Assembly (NCBI RefSeq): GCF_900232905.1
Contig: NZ_OCTQ01000002.1
Span: 62,001 to 126,000, forward strand
Length of the DNA stretch: 64,000 nt
From: Miniphocaeibacter massiliensis
GTDB taxonomy: Bacteria > Bacillota > Clostridia > Tissierellales > Peptoniphilaceae
Direction of reading: 5' to 3'
Below, piece after piece: positions 62,350-64,000 of the stretch. Under the pieces are notes generated by a model. The model did no database searches, was not told where the DNA came from, and was given only the letters and a program-made list of their open reading frames with translations. A program made the translations under genes and the position numbers. The first letter of the stretch is position 1. Every line of letters starts with the position of its first letter.

Positions 62350-63951
62350 TTACATAAACAATAATCCTCTATTATCATAGACACTTTCTTCATTGTTATT
62401 CCCACATCTTATTGCTCTATCTAGTGCCATAACAGTTGCCACAACTCCATCTATCTTTTCCGTTGATTTTTCTTTGTCAGGTTTTATATTTCCAGCTGGA
62501 TCTGTTCGAATAAAAATATTATCCATCATCCACCTTAATACAGGCTGTCCTCCATGAGCTATTTTCTTTTCAAGAGTTAATTTCATAAGCTCTTTAGTTG
62601 GAGGTGACATATCTTTAAAACCTTGCCCAAATGGTACTACTGTAAATCCCATACCTTCTAAATTTTGAACCATTTGAACTGCTCCCCATCTATCAAAGGC
62701 AATCTCTCTAATATTATATATTTTGCCTAAATCTTCTATAAATTTCTCAATAAATCCGTAGTGAACTACATTTCCCTCTGTTGTTAAAAGATGTCCTTGT
62801 TTTTTCCATAAATCATAGTTAACTTGATCTCTTGAAACTCTTAGTTCCAAGTTATCTTCAGGTAGCCAAAAATATGATAGTATATAATATTTATCTTCTT
62901 CATCTAAGGGTGGAAAAACTAAAACAAATGCTGTTATATCCGTAGTACTTGCCAAGTCTAAACCACCATAACAAACCCTTCCTTTTAGTTCTTCTGGTTT
63001 AAACTTAAAAGCACATTCATCCCATTTATCCATTGGCATCCATCTAATAGATTGTTTTACCCACTGATTAAGTCTTAACTGTCTAAACGAGTTTTCTTCT
63101 GCTGGGTTTTGCTTTGCAGAATTATATGCATCTTCAACTTTTTCCATTGGAACCGTTATTCCAAGAGACGGATTTGCCTTTTTCCATACTTTTGAATCTC
63201 CCCAATCTTCATCTTCTTTTGCTCCGTAGATAACTGGATAAAAAGTAGAATCTGTTTTTCTTCCCTCAATAATATCTAAAGCCTTTTGATGAGTTTCATA
63301 ACAAATAGACTGTGTATCTGTTCCTGCCGTTGTAATTAGAAAGTATAAAGGTTGAGCTCTTGCATCTCCCGAGCCTTTCGTCATTACATCAAAAAGCTTT
63401 CTATTAGGCTGAGTATGAAGTTCATCAAATACAACTCCATGAATATTAAACCCATGCTTTGAGTAAGCTTCAGCAGACAGTACCTGATAAAAACTATTTG
63501 TTGGTAAATATATAATTCTTTTTTGAGATGCTAATATCTTAACTCTTTTTGATAAGGCTGGACTCATTCTAACCATATCTGCGGCCACATCAAAAACAAT
63601 TGTAGCTTGTTGTCTATCAGCAGCACATCCATATACTTCTGCTCTTTGTTCTCCATCTGCACATGTTAAAAGTAGTGCTACTGCAGCTGCAAGTTCTGAT
63701 TTTCCTTGTTTCTTAGGTATCTCTATATACGCAGTATTAAATTGTCTATATCCATTTTTCTTTACTACTCCAAATAAATCTCTAATAATTTTCTCTTGCC
63801 AATCAATAAGTTTAAATGGTTTCCCAGACCATTTTCCTTTTGTATGTTTTAATAATTCTATAAATGCAACTGCATAGTCCGCTTTATCCTTATCATAATA
63901 GGAATCTTCAGCCATAAATTTTGTTGGTTTATATTCTTTTAATGCTCTCAT
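62350..63951 (-). CDS. Phage terminase large subunit
   Basis: About 533 residues from ATG at 63951; a TTG at 63972 in frame contains the GGGAGG ribosome site. Terminase_1-type: ATPase Walker A variant IPKKQGKSELAAAVALLL (about 90), Walker B VVFDELHTQ, motif III FLITTAGTD, and nuclease aspartates in YGGLDLAS, AFDRWG and near the end DGVVATVMALDRA. Packages DNA into proheads. The small terminase subunit should lie just outside the window. Confidence 0.94.
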   Translation of the reverse strand: MRALKEYKPTKFMAEDSYYDKDKADYAVAFIELLKHTKGKWSGKPFKLIDWQEKIIRDLFGVVKKNGYRQFNTAYIEIPKKQGKSELAAAVALLLTCADGEQRAEVYGCAADRQQATIVFDVAADMVRMSPALSKRVKILASQKRIIYLPTNSFYQVLSAEAYSKHGFNIHGVVFDELHTQPNRKLFDVMTKGSGDARAQPLYFLITTAGTDTQSICYETHQKALDIIEGRKTDSTFYPVIYGAKEDEDWGDSKVWKKANPSLGITVPMEKVEDAYNSAKQNPAEENSFRQLRLNQWVKQSIRWMPMDKWDECAFKFKPEELKGRVCYGGLDLASTTDITAFVLVFPPLDEEDKYYILSYFWLPEDNLELRVSRDQVNYDLWKKQGHLLTTEGNVVHYGFIEKFIEDLGKIYNIREIAFDRWGAVQMVQNLEGMGFTVVPFGQGFKDMSPPTKELMKLTLEKKIAHGGQPVLRWMMDNIFIRTDPAGNIKPDKEKSTEKIDGVVATVMALDRAIRCGNNNEESVYDNRGLLFM

Positions 63952-64000
63952 CCCATATAAGTCACCTCCCAAAGTTAGGGTATAAAAAAATAGAGCATAA

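Larger units (their letters stand above)
51836..64000. mobile_element. Prophage-like element without tail genes (runs off the window)
   Basis: Minus-strand gene order from the right edge: terminase large subunit, three cargo genes, portal, ClpP-type protease, HK97 capsid protein, gp6-like connector, head closure, holin, amidase, small gene, and three recombinase genes. No tail terminator, major tail, tape-measure or baseplate gene is present between head closure and holin, which are six bases apart. Left boundary is placed at the recombinase terminator; the attachment sites are not seen and the right end is outside. Confidence 0.85.

Noticed and set aside
1-64000. CRISPR arrays, rRNA, tRNA genes and insertion sequences
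   Set aside because: No regularly spaced repeats, no tRNA cloverleaf with CCA-type ends and no transposase frame were recognised by eye.

Overview
The window is AT-rich, with strong Shine-Dalgarno sites, gene order typical of Firmicutes (ctsR-mcsA-mcsB-clpC, sufCBDSU, metNIQ) and many U-tailed intrinsic terminators. I infer a Clostridia genome, most likely Peptostreptococcaceae. That placement rests on gene content and protein style, not on a marker gene. There are no rRNA or tRNA genes and no CRISPR array.

Layout, core part (1-47.5 kb). The window opens inside a YfhO-type membrane protein. Next comes the CtsR heat-shock operon with its operator, an EF-G-like GTPase, an AI-2E-family permease and an IclR regulator divergent from KDPG aldolase and KDG kinase with a palindromic operator between them. 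A flavoprotein, malic enzyme, the methionine ABC importer metNIQ, Sir2 and Nudix enzymes, CstA, a YdcF-type protein, carbonic anhydrase, BrnQ and a metF/activation-domain/metH methionine synthase operon follow. After an SDR dehydrogenase and a CtsR-controlled hsp20 come a small CxxC protein/4Fe-4S/TlpA redox cassette, a FtsX-type ABC transporter with its own two-component system, the SUF Fe-S operon, and a LytTR/GHKL two-component system beside an ABC-2 exporter.

The most interesting core locus is at 45.3-45.7 kb. An OsmC-family peroxidase gene carries an in-frame TGA exactly at its catalytic cysteine, followed by a bSECIS-like stem-loop, so it reads as a selenoprotein that automatic annotation would break. 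Directly upstream is an unrecognised four-gene operon (45.8-47.5 kb) made of a small two-helix membrane protein, two paralogous four-helix membrane proteins and an orphan Cache-type extracellular sensor.

Accessory part (48-64 kb). An overlapping pair of DUF262 proteins (GmrSD-like, one with a DUF1524/HNH motif) is followed by an element running to the window end. It has two large serine recombinases with a catalytic-domain-less one between them, lysis genes (holin, amidase) and a head/packaging module (connector, head closure, HK97 capsid, ClpP-type protease, portal, terminase). No tail gene lies between the head and lysis modules. Three cargo genes (yjdF with its riboswitch, MmcQ/YjbR and VOC/glyoxalase) sit between terminase and portal. 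The element is either a tail-deleted prophage or a capsid-forming satellite.
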